Origin: Paraescarpia echinospica
Lineage: Eukaryota > Annelida > Polychaeta > Sabellida > Siboglinidae
Direction: 5' to 3'
Length of the DNA stretch: 64,000 bases
Assembly: GCA_020002185.1 (NCBI GenBank)
Contig: CM034544.1
Location: forward strand, 4,338,632 to 4,402,631
Positions 63,866-64,000 of this stretch are shown piece after piece. The position numbers were made by a program, and so were the translations under genes. The notes below the pieces were generated by a model. It was not told the origin of the DNA. It ran no database searches and saw nothing but the letters and a program-made list of their open reading frames with translations. Numbering within the stretch: position 1 is the stretch's first letter; each line of letters opens with the position of its first letter.

Positions 63866-64000
63866 TTTTCAGATTCAGATTCAGACTGTTTATTACCAAG
63901 TAGCATTTAAAATTCTTGGCGTTGTGGCGTCAACATACATGCACGCTTGTCTCCCCTGCCCCCCATCATGCACACGCAAAATATACAATCAGAAACATTA
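63866..64000 (-). mobile_element. 3' end of another LINE (tail only)
   Basis: Minus strand reads GGTAATAAACAGTCTGAATC followed by TCTGAA repeats and AAAAATAAATT, a LINE tail at about 63866-63900. The rest of that element lies beyond the window, directly upstream of LINE-F. Confidence 0.5.

Overview
This window is eukaryotic (invertebrate metazoan) genomic DNA. The signs are AT-rich intergenic sequence, long microsatellites and minisatellites, many degenerate LINEs, tRNA-derived SINEs, GT-AG introns and two assembly gaps of exactly 1000 N. A split gene pairing a chitin-binding (peritrophin-A/CBM14-like) exon with a LamG-like domain behind a signal peptide suggests a mollusc or another shell- or cuticle-forming lophotrochozoan; this is inference. 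Nothing looks bacterial, and there is no CRISPR array or operon.

Layout. 1-8.9 kb: three decayed LINE fragments (one RTE-like), a SINE, microsatellites and an orphan heat-shock-element/CCAAT/TATA module. 8.9-9.9 kb: gap. 10.1-17.3 kb (minus): the only host gene I can model. It has a TATA box, a 5'UTR exon, a signal-peptide exon, an exon of unknown type, a microexon, a CBM14-like exon and three LamG-like exons. Its introns carry 63-bp and 37-bp minisatellites. The TATA box lies in one arm of a 191-bp inverted repeat whose other arm has a TATA box facing away, and related promoter-like repeats recur at 35-36 kb. 17.8-23.7 kb: LINE-A (minus) is split by LINE-B (plus), which is split by a 1.9-kb TTAA-flanked foldback element with a tRNA-like Pol III promoter in each arm. 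The 17.8-19.2 kb block plus 23.1-23.25 kb recurs inverted at 33.8-35.1 kb without LINE-B, which orders the events.

24-33 kb: LINE scraps, a triplicated ~205-bp repeat, and a broken multi-copy gene with Zn-binding N-terminus and CXC-like C-terminus (26.6-28.8 kb). 36.9-40.9 kb: a nearly full-length LINE (LINE-C). 41 kb: end of a Gypsy-like pol. 43.8-48.4 kb: nine copies of a 13-17 bp motif (core CGTGTCCAGCGTC) in both orientations around a pogo-like DNA transposon relic with 25-bp TIRs. 48.7-50.6 kb: LINE-D with an uninterrupted RT frame. 51.8-55.5 kb: LINE-E with a 2A-like motif and two PHD-like fingers. 55.8 kb: second SINE copy. 58.8-60.9 kb: 99-bp minisatellite running into the second gap. 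61.9-63.85 kb: 5' half of LINE-F, with a Zn-finger/coiled-coil/SGNH-like ORF1 and a broken endonuclease ORF2.

Most protein-coding potential belongs to retrotransposons; the CBM14/LamG gene is the main candidate for a functioning host gene. All identifications are by eye from motifs and domain logic; no database search was run.
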